Part shown: one piece after another, positions 51,501 to 55,211 of the stretch
How the letters are laid out: the number at the start of each line of letters is the position of its first letter
Position numbering within the stretch: position 1 is the stretch's first letter
Program-made: the position numbers and the translations under genes
Notes under the pieces: generated by a model
The model's database searches: none
What the model saw: only the letters and a program-made list of their open reading frames with translations
Told to the model about the DNA's origin: nothing
Assembly: GCA_013397845.1 (NCBI GenBank)
Contig: VZTG01006025.1
Coordinates: forward strand, 124,001 to 188,000
Direction: 5' to 3'
DNA from: Melanocharis versteri
Taxonomy: Eukaryota; Chordata; Aves; Passeriformes; Melanocharitidae
DNA length: 64,000 bases

Positions 51501-54500
51501 TATAAATTATTTGGTCATCCTTAGGTTTCAAGGCTGAAATGGTTTTTAAATACCAAATGTTTTGTATAAAATTCAACCTCAGTGGGTATGTGGTGGCTGG
51601 AAAGTAAAAATGTTAGTGGAGCAATATGAGGATATGCAGGTATGGATTCATTGCTGAGGTTAAAATTAATCCTCAGTCTAAAACAAGTTTTAATCACAGA
51701 ATCACAGGATGGTTTGGGATGGAAGGAACCTAAGAGCTCACCCAGTTCCAGCCCCCTGCCGTGGGCAGGGGCACCTTCCTCTATCCCAGGCTACTCCAAG
51801 CACTGTCCAGCCTTGGACACTGCCAGGGATGGGGCAGCCACAGCTGCTCTGGGCACCCTGTGCCAGGGTCTCACCACCCTAAGAGGGTAGGATTCCTTCC
51901 CAGTATCCCATCCATCCCCGCCCTCTGGCAGTGGGAAGCCATTCCCTGTGTCCTGTCCCTCCATCCCTTGTCCAAGTCCCTCTCCAGCTCTCCTGGAACC
52001 CCTTTAGGCCCTGGAAGGGGCTCTAAGGTCTCCTGGACCATTCTCTTCTCCAGACTGAACACCCGCATCCTCCCAGCCTTTATTTATGTATTTGAGATCT
52101 TGGAGCCTGTGTCAGCTTGGCTTTGCCATCACTGTGGTTGTCAGGAGCAGCCTGTGCTCTGCTGCTGCAGTGAAGTGACTGTGGGATGTCGTTATGTATG
52201 CAGGAATCTCATGATTGTATAATTTGGGATTCCTGAGGAATGCTGTGGCTGCTCAGCATCTTCCCAAGTGCAGCATCAGAGATTGTTCAGACAATGGTGG
52301 CGAGCATTGCCCTGGCTTTCAGCAAGTGAGTAGGTGAATAGAGCAGTTTTGCTCTGACTGGGAAATGGAAAGGAAAAGTGATCTCCAGGACTGGGATCAG
52401 TCAGCCATGTGTGCACAGGGTGTGATGTGCCATGAGATCTCTTCCAGACTGTGGAAAATGGTCCCACCTTGTGGTAATTCCAGATACTGTCCCAGTGCTG
52501 AGCGAGGATGCTGCCCAGTGGGGACATGGACAGTATGGCCAGGATGACTTAGTTTGGGATTTTCTGCAGACCTTGAGCAGTCGAGTCAGGCAGGATGAGA
52601 TCCAAGAGCCAGCTCTAAAAGTTATTCCTGTTTCAGCAGATGTCTGGATGTTTTGTGCTTCTGCAGAGCATAAAGTGAAGGATGTGCAAGGTGTTGTCAG
52701 GAGGGAGGAACAGTGACAGGTACCTTCTGAATCAGGTTGTGCTCTTGGCTTTGTTGATCTCCATGGATGCAGGCAGGTGGAATTTGGGATCAGTGTCTGC
52801 GTTGGTCTCCTGTCATGGTTCAGGCATGGATGGTATGACCAGCACTGGGCCAGCAGCGTGCCCAGATTTAGGTACATCCCAGCCCTCCTGGTCTGAGAAG
52901 TGTCACAGGTCCTCCCTGCAGGGTCTGTGCTTCTCCAACCTTAAAGCACAAGGACTTTGAGCTTTCAGAGACCTGCCCAACTGTTGTGCACCTAGGCACA
53001 GGTTGACTTGTTGTGTCTTGCAGTCCACAATGGAGCTGCTGTCCTCAGATCATCCTCTGTCTGGCTCTGGTGATGTGGAGCCCCTGCTTCTGTCCCCACT
53101 GCTCAGGGACTGATGGCCTGTTCTTGTGTCCCACAGACAGATGGTGGCAATGGGGATTTAGACCCTGGCATCCTGCTGACTGCCCAGACCATCACTTCGG
53201 AAACCACCAGCAGCACCACCACCACCCAGATCACCAAGGTAACACCAGGAAGCACTACAAAACACAAATTCAAACAACAGCCTGGTGGAGAGATGGGCAG
53301 GGATGAATGAGATGAAAAAAAAGCTTTTGGAAGGTCCTTCCAAATAAATGATTAGTTCCTGGAGCAAAGCACGAGGGGTTTGGTTTTTCTTGTGTTAAAT
53401 CTGTGGATTGTGCATTAATTGCAGCACAGTCTGGACACAGACTCTGTCCTGTGGGACAGCAGAAAGAGCTGTACTGTGAGGAAAAGCTCTTCCCTGTCTC
53501 AGCTATAAAAAATGACTCTTTGACAGTTTTTCCTTGAGCAGCCGCAGTTTCGCCTGTGACTCTAATGCTGGGTACAACAGCACTATTTGGTGACACTATT
53601 TTTGGATACTGTCTTTAGACAGGCAGCCCCAGTGAGCTCAAACTCCTCTGCACTTCTACACTAACAGCGGCTTTTCCTTCTGTTCTAGACTGTGAAAGGT
53701 GGCATTTCAGAGACACGGATTGAGAAGAGGATTGTCATCACAGGGGATGCAGATGTAGACCACGACCAGGTAGGAGTGTGGATGTGATCCAAAAGAGTTT
53801 CCCAGAGCTGGTAAAAATGAGTCAGGCTGCCTATTCAAAGACAACATCACCAAAAAATGACCAAGGGACATTTCACTGGGGTAGAAATAAAACGTCGTAT
53901 TTTTATAAATGGTGGCTGCTCCATCCCTGTAAGTGTTCAAGGTCAGGTTGGACAGGGCTTGGAGCAACCTGGTCTAGTGCAAGGTGTCCCTGACAATGAC
54001 AGGGGGTGGAATGGGATGAGGTTTTAGGTCTGTTCCCAACCAAGCCATTCCATGATTCTATATCAGTAATAAATTCATTTTTGACATTATGCAGCTGAGC
54101 CAGCAAAGCTCAATTCTATTCTGAAACTGGTGTTGGCAGCAAAGTTTTGATTCCAGAATTGTTTTGGACAGTTGTAGAGGTTTTTTTAAAAATCTATAAA
54201 AATGTGAAATGAAAGTTTTCCTTGACATCTGGCTGATCTGCATTCATTTTCCCATAACTCTGAAGCACTATTGCCACTCTGTAGTGCCAGAAGTCATTTC
54301 AGAGCACTCAGCACCTGCGTTACATCTCTTTGGCTTTATATGAAACCTTTCTGATGACTCAGCCTCATCAGCCTCTTGCGTGTGTTGGAAGTGATGATTT
54401 TGTCATCAGAGAATTATACTTTGAATTTAAATTTAGTTGCAAGTATCATGGTGGTGGAAAATATTCTTCTGACAAGATCTAGTTTATTAACTCCAACAGA

Positions 54501-55202
54501 AAATGTCTGAGATGTCTGAAATGTGCCTATCACACTTGCTGGAAGAATAACCAGGATATGCTTAATTGCTCTCATCCATCTTCTGCCGTGGGGCAGTGGA
54601 GAGATGGGGAGTATTCTTCAAATAGTGCTTTTCCTTTCAGAAATAATGTAATAGCACCAAAAGTCAACAAAGTGTGTGTCTGAAGTCCTGGGAGCAGTTT
54701 TGGGCACCACAGTTTTAGACCTAAAACAATTGGAGAGGTTCCAAAGGAGGCTGTGGAGATGGTGAAGGGACAGGAGGGGCCATAGAGGGGGTGGCTGAGG
54801 GCACTTGGTGTGTTCAGTGGAGCAGAGGACACTGAGGGCAGAGTTCAGTATGGGCTGCAGCTCCTCCTGAGGGGCAGCTCCCATCTCTGCTCTCTGTGAC
54901 GGAGGAGGTTTAGGCTGGATATCAGGGAAAGGTTCTTCCCCCAGAGGGTGCATCCACTTTTCATTTTTACACCCTGGAGTTAGAAAAAGGTTTTTGTGCC
55001 CTTGGGGATGGTGGGTGCCGTGCTCTGCCACACTCTGACATGCTCTGACACTCTCTGATACACTGACATGCTCTAACCCGTGCTCTCCCATGCCGTCCCG
55101 CAGGTCCTGGCGCAGGCGATCAAGGCTGCCAAGGAGCAGCACCCAGACATGTCGGTGACCAAAGTGGTTGTGCACCAGGAGACAGAGATCGCAGAGGAGT
55201 AG
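9058..55202 (+). CDS. EPB41: EPB41, protein 4.1R: whole split coding region
   Basis: Entry for the whole gene; exons follow separately. Protein 4.1R links spectrin-actin to membrane proteins (band 3, glycophorin C, p55) under the plasma membrane. The order seen is headpiece, FERM domain, FERM-adjacent segment, variable linker, spectrin-actin-binding domain, variable linker, C-terminal domain. Joining the backbone exons at 9058, 12169, 14780, 17894, 19888, 20404, 22817, 23443, 24395, 24825, 30794, 32756, 32916, 33717, 36714, 50995, 53137, 53689 and 55104 gives an uninterrupted 867-residue frame. Adding the three acidic cassettes and the 152-codon exon gives 1143 residues. The family is certain from near-identity across FERM and C-terminal regions. 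The choice of 4.1R over 4.1N, 4.1G or 4.1B rests on the MTTEKS start, the SLFSSFLKRPK-like headpiece and the exon-16 peptide. Which exons are used in which tissue is not visible here. Confidence 0.97.
10696..10800 (+). mobile_element. CR1 fragment with internal deletion
   Basis: The text runs 'aaggccaggttggatgggtc', 'tctagtagaaggtg', then jumps to 'gatgggtcccttcc' and 'aaccattctggg'. The 'tccctgcccatggcaggg' block expected between these parts is missing. Confidence 0.8.
11506..11772 (-). mobile_element. CR1 3' end
   Basis: Minus-strand CR1 of about 265 bases, from 'ataaaatcccacaatagttt' through 'ggatccaggggcagccacag' to 'gtttaaaacaattccccttt', which corresponds to the region upstream of the tail. 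Confidence 0.9.
12113..12140. repeat. (TTTG)n simple repeat
   Basis: Seven tandem TTTG units end about 28 bases before the exon at 12169, so they lie next to the polypyrimidine and branch region of that acceptor. Confidence 0.9.
12169..12399 (+). CDS. EPB41: EPB41 second headpiece exon with downstream start AUG-2
   Basis: Acceptor 'gagtttcag', donor gtaagt; 77 codons in phase 0 (residues 152-228). The first 55 codons are strongly acidic (EEGEAKEEGAKLEPKPE). The last part, RHRNMYCKVVLLDDT, opens the FERM domain. The ATG at 12346-12348 is residue 211, matching the downstream start (Met210) that yields the 80-kDa red-cell form in mammals. Whether this ATG is used depends on upstream exon choice outside the window. 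The peptide corresponds to mammalian exon 4. Confidence 0.97.
12400..14779 (+). other. EPB41: Intron within the FERM region
   Basis: Holds a 19-base A run at 12663-12681 and AT-rich sequence around 12900-13000. I recognise no exon, RNA gene or dispersed repeat. Confidence 0.8.
12663..12681. repeat. Poly(A) tract
   Basis: Nineteen consecutive A within the intron, followed by cccc. No element body is recognisable beside it. Confidence 0.85.
14780..14884 (+). CDS. EPB41: EPB41 FERM F1-lobe exon
   Basis: Thirty-five codons in phase 0 (residues 229-263) between acceptor 'tctgtttgcag' and donor gtaagc. The peptide runs from KHAKGQDLLKKVCDHLNLL to WDTPISR and includes LEEDYFGLAIW. In human 4.1R the LEEDY motif is part of the band 3 contact of the N-terminal FERM lobe, and it is intact here. 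DTPISR replaces human DNATSK, ordinary surface divergence. Confidence 0.97.
14885..17893 (+). other. EPB41: Intron within the FERM region
   Basis: Contains one diverged CR1 at 15836-16052 and T runs near 16313 and 17801. No exon was recognised. Confidence 0.8.
15836..16052 (+). mobile_element. CR1, distinct older subfamily
   Basis: Carries 'ggcacaggctgcccaaggaa', 'gtggtggaatcactgtccct' and 'gacttgatgatcttagaggg', ending 'aaatgattctgtgg'. This variant differs from the 'ggggcttggagcaacctgg' copies elsewhere in the window, so it is probably an older CR1 subfamily. Confidence 0.8.
17894..17936 (+). CDS. EPB41: EPB41 FERM mini-exon (43 nt)
   Basis: Acceptor 'cctcttacag', donor gtaagt. It enters in phase 0 and leaves in phase 1. 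It encodes TWLDPAKEIKKQVH plus the first base of a Gly codon, matching TWLDSAKEIKKQVR of human 4.1R. It is too short for simple ORF detection and is supported by homology and exact phase continuity with both neighbours. Confidence 0.96.
17937..19887 (+). other. EPB41: Intron within the FERM region
   Basis: No dispersed repeat or exon was recognised in this 1.95-kb stretch. Confidence 0.8.
19888..19963 (+). CDS. EPB41: EPB41 FERM exon (F1-F2 junction)
   Basis: Seventy-six bases between 'tgtcattgcag' and gtgagt, phase 1 to phase 2. It encodes GGRWDFTFSVKFYPPDP and AQLTEDITR. The KFYPPDPAQLTEDITR block is diagnostic for the 4.1 family FERM domain. Confidence 0.97.
19964..20403 (+). other. EPB41: Short intron
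   Basis: Nothing beyond splice signals is seen. Confidence 0.85.
20404..20622 (+). CDS. EPB41: EPB41 FERM F2-lobe exon
   Basis: The 219-base exon between 'ctctgcccccag' and gtaagg encodes the alpha-helical FERM lobe, from [20 protein letters not shown] through LGSYTVQSELGDYDPDLHG to KELEEKVVELHKTYR. In mammals this lobe contacts glycophorin C. Near-identity to human 4.1R ([20 protein letters not shown]) sets it apart from 4.1N, which has [20 protein letters not shown]. It is phase 2 on both sides. Confidence 0.98.
20736..20893 (+). mobile_element. CR1 3' end with intact terminal repeat
   Basis: Runs from 'tcccatccctggaagtgtcc' to 'gaccattctgtgattttgtg' and 'atgattctgtga'. The short ATTCTGTGA repeats at the end are the natural CR1 3' terminus. 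Confidence 0.9.
21873..22022 (-). mobile_element. CR1, second subfamily
   Basis: Minus-strand start 'aatcatagaatcatggaatt' is followed by 'aaaagaccttgaagaccatt', 'gagtccagccgttaacccag' and 'aaactatgtcctgaagtg'. This is the 'phrase set' of CR1 copies with 'guccaaccgtcaaccc'-type tails, different from most CR1 in the window. Confidence 0.8.
22817..22904 (+). CDS. EPB41: EPB41 FERM exon (F2-F3 junction)
   Basis: Eighty-eight bases between 'ctttttctgcag' and gtgaga, phase 2 to phase 0. It encodes SMTPAQADLEFLENAKKLSM and YGVDLHQAK, identical to human 4.1R except HQAK for HKAK. Confidence 0.98.
22905..23442 (+). other. EPB41: Intron
   Basis: No repeat or exon was recognised. Confidence 0.85.
23443..23595 (+). 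CDS. EPB41: EPB41 FERM F3-lobe exon
   Basis: Fifty-one codons in phase 0 (residues 406-456), from [20 protein letters not shown] through [20 protein letters not shown] to FFIKIRPGE. The phosphotyrosine-binding-like F3 lobe of 4.1R carries the p55 and calmodulin contacts in mammals. The donor, gtacaa, is weaker than those of neighbouring constitutive exons, but every vertebrate 4.1 FERM domain needs this exon. Confidence 0.98.
23596..24394 (+). other. EPB41: Intron
   Basis: No repeat or exon was recognised. Confidence 0.85.
24395..24492 (+). CDS. EPB41: EPB41 FERM F3-lobe exon, last part
   Basis: Ninety-eight bases between 'atgttttccacag' and gtgggt, phase 0 to phase 2. Encodes QEQYESTIGFKLPSYRAAKK and LWKVCVEHHTFFR, the closing helix of the FERM domain, matching human 4.1R residue for residue. 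Confidence 0.98.
24493..24824 (+). other. EPB41: Short intron
   Basis: Only splice signals are seen. Confidence 0.85.
24825..24997 (+). CDS. EPB41: EPB41 FERM-adjacent (FA) exon
   Basis: The exon lies between 'tgtttttcag' and gtgagt, phase 2 to phase 1. It encodes [40 protein letters not shown] and PQFERTASKRASRSLDG. The [19 protein letters not shown] block is the FERM-adjacent region conserved across all 4.1 paralogues; KRASRS is a basophilic kinase-type site. Base composition is far richer in CG dinucleotides than the introns around it. It ends with the first base of a split Gly/Ala-type codon, so phase-1 exons must follow. Confidence 0.98.
25176..25371 (+). mobile_element. tRNA-Ile-derived SINE with CR1-type tail (TguSINE1-like)
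   Basis: The head 'tggtgctcagttggttagag' and 'gggtgctgataacacc' resemble tRNA-Ile. An A box lies around 25181-25194 and a decayed B box (ggtttgttccc) at 25227-25237. The tail 'aggccattcacttgagagtt' plus 'ggactctatgatcc' ends in 'ttctgtgattctctgattct', a CR1-like terminus suggesting CR1-driven mobilisation. A second partial tail copy follows at 25321-25371. CG positions in the B box have decayed to TG, so it is not a functional tRNA. TguSINE1 is the known passerine family with this layout. Confidence 0.8.
25380..25670. mobile_element. Possible endogenous retroviral LTR remnant
   Basis: The phrase 'aaattaactccatctcagcc' followed by 'agacccaatacaa' resembles the end of avian ERV LTRs I have seen, and the A/C-rich block before it looks like neither CR1 nor ordinary intron. 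I find no clear terminal TG...CA pair or target duplication, so this is weak. Confidence 0.3.
26437..26553 (+). CDS. EPB41: EPB41 acidic cassette exon A (39 codons)
   Basis: Acceptor 'ccgtttcttcag', weak donor gtatag; phase 1-1, so inclusion or skipping keeps the frame. It starts AKRATQKVEFRTIEEEKQKE and continues with VVVVEVPEPKPADQ. A short basic start, an I-E-E-E acidic core and a Val/Pro/Lys tail are shared with the exons at 27792 and 29147. Canonical mammalian 4.1R goes straight from SLDG to the SPRPTSAPA linker, so nothing matching is in that form. A TTAAC branch-point candidate lies at 26413-26417. Function unknown; presumably it alters the charge and length of the linker next to the FERM domain. 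Confidence 0.8.
26554..27791 (+). other. EPB41: Intron between acidic cassettes A and B
   Basis: The first 25 bases resemble those after cassette B; beyond that I see no repeat or exon. Confidence 0.75.
27792..27920 (+). CDS. EPB41: EPB41 acidic cassette exon B (43 codons)
   Basis: Acceptor 'cctctttctag', donor gtacag; phase 1-1. It encodes AKHTLETFEMKPITEEEEEE followed by EKVEVVKVPVVKPKSAELVQ. It shares the AK(R/H) start, the ITEEE acidic core (seven consecutive Glu), the VEVVKVP strand and the KP element with cassette A. A TTAAC lies 22 bases upstream of the exon at 27767-27771. It is an internally duplicated exon on sequence, phase and splice-signal evidence; transcript support cannot be checked here. 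Confidence 0.8.
28447..28620 (+). mobile_element. CR1, third subfamily
   Basis: The text 'gccccaaggctgccagagct', 'ggtgggattgttgggatgtc' and 'attggactcgatgatccctg' is the reverse-complement counterpart of the copy at 48088-48425, so both belong to one subfamily. It ends 'agattctgtgattctgt'. Confidence 0.85.
28791..28857 (-). mobile_element. CR1 terminal fragment
   Basis: Short remnant 'taattcatagaattctggaa' to 'catcctgttccaacc'. Confidence 0.8.
29147..29272 (+). CDS. EPB41: EPB41 acidic cassette exon C (42 codons, poly-Glu)
   Basis: Acceptor 'taacttttttag', donor gtacca; phase 1-1. It starts AKRDLGSIEISPI, then has fourteen consecutive Glu codons and ends KMMVVRELEPLPKESG. Eleven of the Glu codons are an uninterrupted GAG run (29188-29220), so its length may vary between individuals. 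It shares its start, acidic core and VV element with cassettes A and B. A TTAAC lies 21 bases upstream at 29123-29127. Confidence 0.78.
29273..30793 (+). other. EPB41: Intron after cassette C
   Basis: Holds a G run at 30296-30310. No dispersed repeat or exon was recognised. Confidence 0.8.
30794..30999 (+). CDS. EPB41: EPB41 linker exon (U2 region)
   Basis: The exon runs from acceptor 'cccatcctcag' to donor gtaggt, phase 1 to phase 0. It encodes AVAVITPERSPRPTSAPAIA followed by a Pro/Ala segment and a Lys/Glu-rich stretch ending KAKDPVDASR. The SPRPTSAPAI block matches human 4.1R; the rest is diverged, as usual for this linker. The acceptor is a tandem ...CAGCAG, so a start at 30797 would drop one codon in frame. 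Confidence 0.93.
31000..32755 (+). other. EPB41: Intron before the 57-nt exon
   Basis: AT-rich in the middle; no repeat or exon was recognised. Confidence 0.8.
32756..32812 (+). CDS. EPB41: EPB41 57-nt exon (exon 14 equivalent)
   Basis: Acceptor 'cttaaatgtag', weak donor gtttgt; 19 codons, VRKTHIEVTVPTTYGAQPQ. Human 4.1R has VEKTHIEVTVPTSNGDQTQ at this place, and human exon 14 is also 57 bases. It is alternatively spliced in mammals. Confidence 0.95.
32916..32963 (+). CDS. EPB41: EPB41 48-nt exon (exon 15 equivalent)
   Basis: Encodes QQQPAEKEEELIRMRK in phase 0, followed by weak donor gttagc. Human has KLAEKTEDLIRMRK. The acceptor is 'cccag' followed by three further CAG triplets, so any of four AGs could serve, varying the number of leading Gln residues from three to none. 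The first AG is used for the coordinates given. Confidence 0.9.
32964..33716 (+). other. EPB41: Intron upstream of the regulated 63-nt exon
   Basis: Ends in a TTTTG repeat and a long pyrimidine tract. No other element was recognised. Confidence 0.85.
33670..33690. repeat. (TTTTG)n tract beside an acceptor
   Basis: About four TTTTG units form part of the polypyrimidine region of the exon at 33717. Confidence 0.85.
33717..33779 (+). CDS. EPB41: EPB41 63-nt exon, spectrin-actin-binding (exon 16 equivalent)
   Basis: Twenty-one codons in phase 0: KRSKRLDGENIYIRHSNLML plus E, against KKRERLDGENIYIRHSNLML plus E in human. In mammals this exon supplies the first part of the spectrin-actin-binding domain and is switched on late in red-cell development. 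It has the same weak donor context here (GAG then gtttgt). The exon carries TAG-containing motifs of the hnRNP A/B silencer type, and three TGCATG motifs follow in the intron. Length, peptide and regulatory layout all match, so identification is firm. Confidence 0.97.
33874..33935 (+). promoter_or_regulatory. Cluster of three UGCAUG splicing-enhancer motifs
   Basis: TGCATG occurs at 33874-33879, 33884-33889 and 33930-33935, about 95-156 bases downstream of the 63-nt exon. Three UGCAUG motifs downstream of mammalian exon 16 are the known RBFOX binding sites that activate its inclusion in erythroblasts. The same number and placement here suggests a conserved switch. Confidence 0.85.
34165..34362 (+). 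mobile_element. CR1 3' end
   Basis: From 'gattgcccagagcagctgtg' through 'ccaaggccaggttggatggg' to 'accattccagggttctgtga'. It lies 230 bases downstream of the UGCAUG cluster. Confidence 0.9.
36714..36893 (+). CDS. EPB41: EPB41 exon 17 equivalent: spectrin-actin-binding domain
   Basis: Sixty codons in phase 0 between 'cttttgctgatag' and strong donor gtgagt. It encodes DLDKTQEEIKKHHANISELK, KNFMESVPEPRPSEWDKRLS and THSPFRSLNVNGQIPTGADG. The helical first third completes the spectrin-actin-binding domain begun by the 63-nt exon. PEPRPSEWDKR is conserved across the 4.1 family. It ends in phase 0, so every phase-0 exon downstream (39237, 40130, 49351, 50995) is a possible partner. Confidence 0.98.
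36894..39236 (+). other. EPB41: Intron after exon 17 equivalent
   Basis: Contains one CR1 (38000) and TGCATG motifs at 38630 and 39064. No other feature was recognised. Confidence 0.8.
38000..38172 (-). mobile_element. CR1 3' end
   Basis: From 'gttacagaatctcagagtgg' through 'ggatccaggggcagccacag' to 'cttctctgggcaacct'. Confidence 0.9.
39237..39365 (+). CDS. EPB41: Candidate alternative C-terminal exon of EPB41 (42 codons plus stop)
   Basis: Acceptor 'tcttttgctgcccag' with a long pyrimidine tract; the phase-0 frame encodes SPSYLLPNSHHLGVCKEPVS and KYRTDQRRLAQLRELRAKFF, then LS and TAA. If joined to the exon ending at 36893 it would replace the C-terminal domain with a short basic, partly helical tail. 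I do not recognise the peptide. The frame is short enough to be open by chance, and a second AG nine bases on gives another frame that stops sooner. No AATAAA is seen close downstream. It may be an unused pseudo-exon. Confidence 0.35.
   Translation, partial: SPSYLLPNSHHLGVCKEPVSKYRTDQRRLAQLRELRAKFFLS
39366..40129 (+). other. EPB41: Intron before the candidate membrane-anchor exon
   Basis: Contains a TGCATG at 39471 and ends in a strong pyrimidine tract from 40078. No dispersed repeat. Confidence 0.7.
40130..40381 (+). CDS. EPB41: Candidate EPB41 alternative terminal exon encoding a C-terminal membrane anchor
   Basis: A long pyrimidine tract and 'ccatgaaagcag' precede 83 codons and a TGA, in phase 0 with the exon ending at 36893. 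An in-frame TGA at 40121-40123 lies just before the acceptor, so the open frame starts almost exactly at the splice site. The peptide opens TRERPLLVQDEDKLKKQEIP, continues with an acidic, Ser/Pro-containing stretch, then SLKKCHLYSS and SPRI. It finishes FMMSFLLVIALTVWWLLFL at the very C-terminus. About 21 hydrophobic residues after a basic flank, with no tail beyond, is the layout of a tail-anchored protein. Cys next to KK is a possible acylation site. I do not recognise it in described 4.1R isoforms. Reality of the exon rests on frame, splice site and composition. Confidence 0.65.
   Translation, partial: TRERPLLVQDEDKLKKQEIPTETAFSRPASEATLPKVSIAIPEEQKSLKKCHLYSSIFPSPRIPFMMSFLLVIALTVWWLLFL
40826..41000 (-). 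mobile_element. CR1 3' end
   Basis: From 'tgaatcacagaatgctggaa' through 'ccaggttcctccaaacccc' to 'cacagcctttgtgggcaac'. Confidence 0.9.
44529..44608 (-). mobile_element. CR1 terminal fragment, third subfamily
   Basis: 'atagaatcatgaaatatcct' then 'gagttggaagggacccacga' and 'ggatcatcaagtcc' match the start of the 48088 copy. Confidence 0.8.
45067..45072 (+). terminator. Candidate internal poly(A) signal
   Basis: AATAAA in a T/A-rich setting with a Pumilio-type TGTAAATA at 45044-45051 just upstream and a T-rich stretch downstream. It would serve as the 3' end of transcripts using the exon at 40130. An isolated hexamer in an intron is common, so this is only a candidate. Confidence 0.4.
45091..49350 (+). 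other. EPB41: Intron before the 152-codon exon
   Basis: Contains a G run at 47420-47440 and a CR1 copy at 48088. The acceptor of the following exon is preceded by a CTCT-rich tract. Nothing else was recognised. Confidence 0.8.
48088..48428 (-). mobile_element. CR1, third subfamily, longest copy of this type
   Basis: The text 'gtggaatatcctgagtggga', 'caacaatcccagcctgggca', 'gagctctggcagcctcgggg' and 'agctgcccctcaggaggaag' shares its subfamily with the copies at 28447 and 54680. Confidence 0.85.
49351..49806 (+). CDS. EPB41: EPB41 large acidic alternative exon (152 codons)
   Basis: Acceptor 'ccgtttctttttag', weak donor gtagtg; phase 0-0, 152 codons, starting KMSDFPSREDVAAVAEWSSF. It is rich in Glu, Ser and Pro (SKEEEQEEAVPSRSTNEEED, then GGEEEEVAEDGEDSFAF) and ends with GLPELIRCFQ. 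It sits just before the C-terminal-domain exons, where 4.1N, 4.1G and 4.1B carry their long acidic U3 inserts. Mammalian EPB41 has alternative exons 17A/17B here; 17B is my tentative match, not confirmed. Canonical 4.1R lacks it, so it is probably tissue-restricted. An ATG at its second codon is probably not an initiator. Confidence 0.85.
49807..50994 (+). other. EPB41: Intron after the 152-codon exon
   Basis: Holds the 33-bp triplicate repeat listed next; otherwise nothing recognised. Confidence 0.85.
49974..50072 (+). repeat. Three tandem copies of a 33-bp unit with a UGCAUG
   Basis: The units are 49974-50006, 50007-50039 and 50040-50072. All share CT(C/G)TCA(A/G)TTT(A/G)TCTTTG followed by a (G/A)TTAAAT-like end. 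The third unit contains TGCATG at 50058-50063 and the second has TGCATT. The array starts 168 bases downstream of the 152-codon exon's weak donor, a usual place for intronic splicing enhancers. Confidence 0.85.
50995..51123 (+). CDS. EPB41: EPB41 C-terminal-domain exon 1
   Basis: Forty-three codons in phase 0 between 'ccctgtctcacag' and gtaagg: PPLVKTQTVTISDVSSAVKS, EIPTKEVPIVHTETKTITYE, AAQ. Human 4.1R has the same text except for a few residues (DNANAV for DVSSAV). Start of the conserved C-terminal domain. Confidence 0.98.
51124..53136 (+). other. EPB41: Intron within the C-terminal domain
   Basis: Contains one long CR1 (51693). No exon recognised. Confidence 0.85.
51693..52082 (-). mobile_element. 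CR1, longest copy with flanking upstream region
   Basis: From 'aatcacagaatcacaggatg' through 'gcagccacagctgctctggg', 'gtccctctccagctctcctg' and 'ctccagactgaacacccgca'. At about 390 bases it extends further into the element than most copies here. Confidence 0.9.
53137..53238 (+). CDS. EPB41: EPB41 C-terminal-domain exon 2
   Basis: Thirty-four codons in phase 0: TDGGNGDLDPGILLTAQTIT, SETTSSTTTTQITK. The LLTAQTITSE and Thr-rich TTTTQITK blocks are hallmarks of the 4.1 C-terminal domain. Confidence 0.98.
53239..53688 (+). other. EPB41: Short intron
   Basis: Only splice signals are seen. Confidence 0.85.
53689..53769 (+). CDS. EPB41: EPB41 C-terminal-domain exon 3
   Basis: Twenty-seven codons in phase 0: TVKGGISETRIEKRIVITGD, ADVDHDQ. 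The only difference from human 4.1R in this exon is DVDHDQ for DIDHDQ. Confidence 0.98.
53915..54063 (+). mobile_element. CR1 3' end
   Basis: From 'tgctccatccctgtaagtgt' through 'aggtcaggttggacagggct' to 'aagccattccatgattctat'. Confidence 0.9.
54680..54956 (+). mobile_element. CR1, third subfamily, upstream region
   Basis: 'gaagtcctgggagcagtttt', 'ggttccaaaggaggctgtgg', 'ctgcagctcctcctgagggg' and 'ggatatcagggaaaggttct' are the reverse counterpart of the distal part of the 48088 copy. The terminal 3' section is absent. Confidence 0.8.
55021..55090 (+). repeat. Imperfect CTCTGACA-type tandem repeat
   Basis: Repeated 'ctctgaca', 'tgctctgacactctctgata' and 'cactgacatgctct' units end about 15 bases before the last coding exon. 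Confidence 0.7.
55104..55202 (+). CDS. EPB41: EPB41 last coding exon with stop codon
   Basis: Acceptor 'ccgtcccgcag'; 32 codons and TAG: VLAQAIKAAKEQHPDMSVTK, VVVHQETEIAEE. Human ends VVHQETEIADE, so the stop position is conserved. The exon runs nine bases past the stop to a gtgagt donor at 55212. Confidence 0.98.
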   Translation, partial: VLAQAIKAAKEQHPDMSVTKVVVHQETEIAEE

Positions 55203-55211
55203 CCGGGCTGT
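55203..55211 (+). other. EPB41: First part of the 3' UTR, before a 3'-UTR intron
   Basis: Nine untranslated bases between TAG and the gtgagt donor. A junction this close to the stop should not trigger nonsense-mediated decay. Confidence 0.8.

Larger units (their letters stand above)
53770..55103 (+). other. EPB41: Intron before the last coding exon
   Basis: Contains two CR1 copies in the same orientation (53915 and 54680) and an imperfect CTCTGACA-type repeat at about 55021-55090 next to the acceptor. Confidence 0.85.

Noticed and set aside
51642..52222. Plus-strand open frames over the CR1 at 51693
   Set aside because: They are translations of the reverse strand of a CR1 tail, repeated at other CR1 copies in the window with similar peptide phrases.
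53137..55202. Assignment to 4.1N, 4.1G or 4.1B instead of 4.1R
   Set aside because: The C-terminal text (ITGDADVDHDQ, KAAKEQHPDMSVTKVVVHQE, ETEIAEE), the MTTEKS headpiece and the [20 protein letters not shown] block match 4.1R better than its paralogues.
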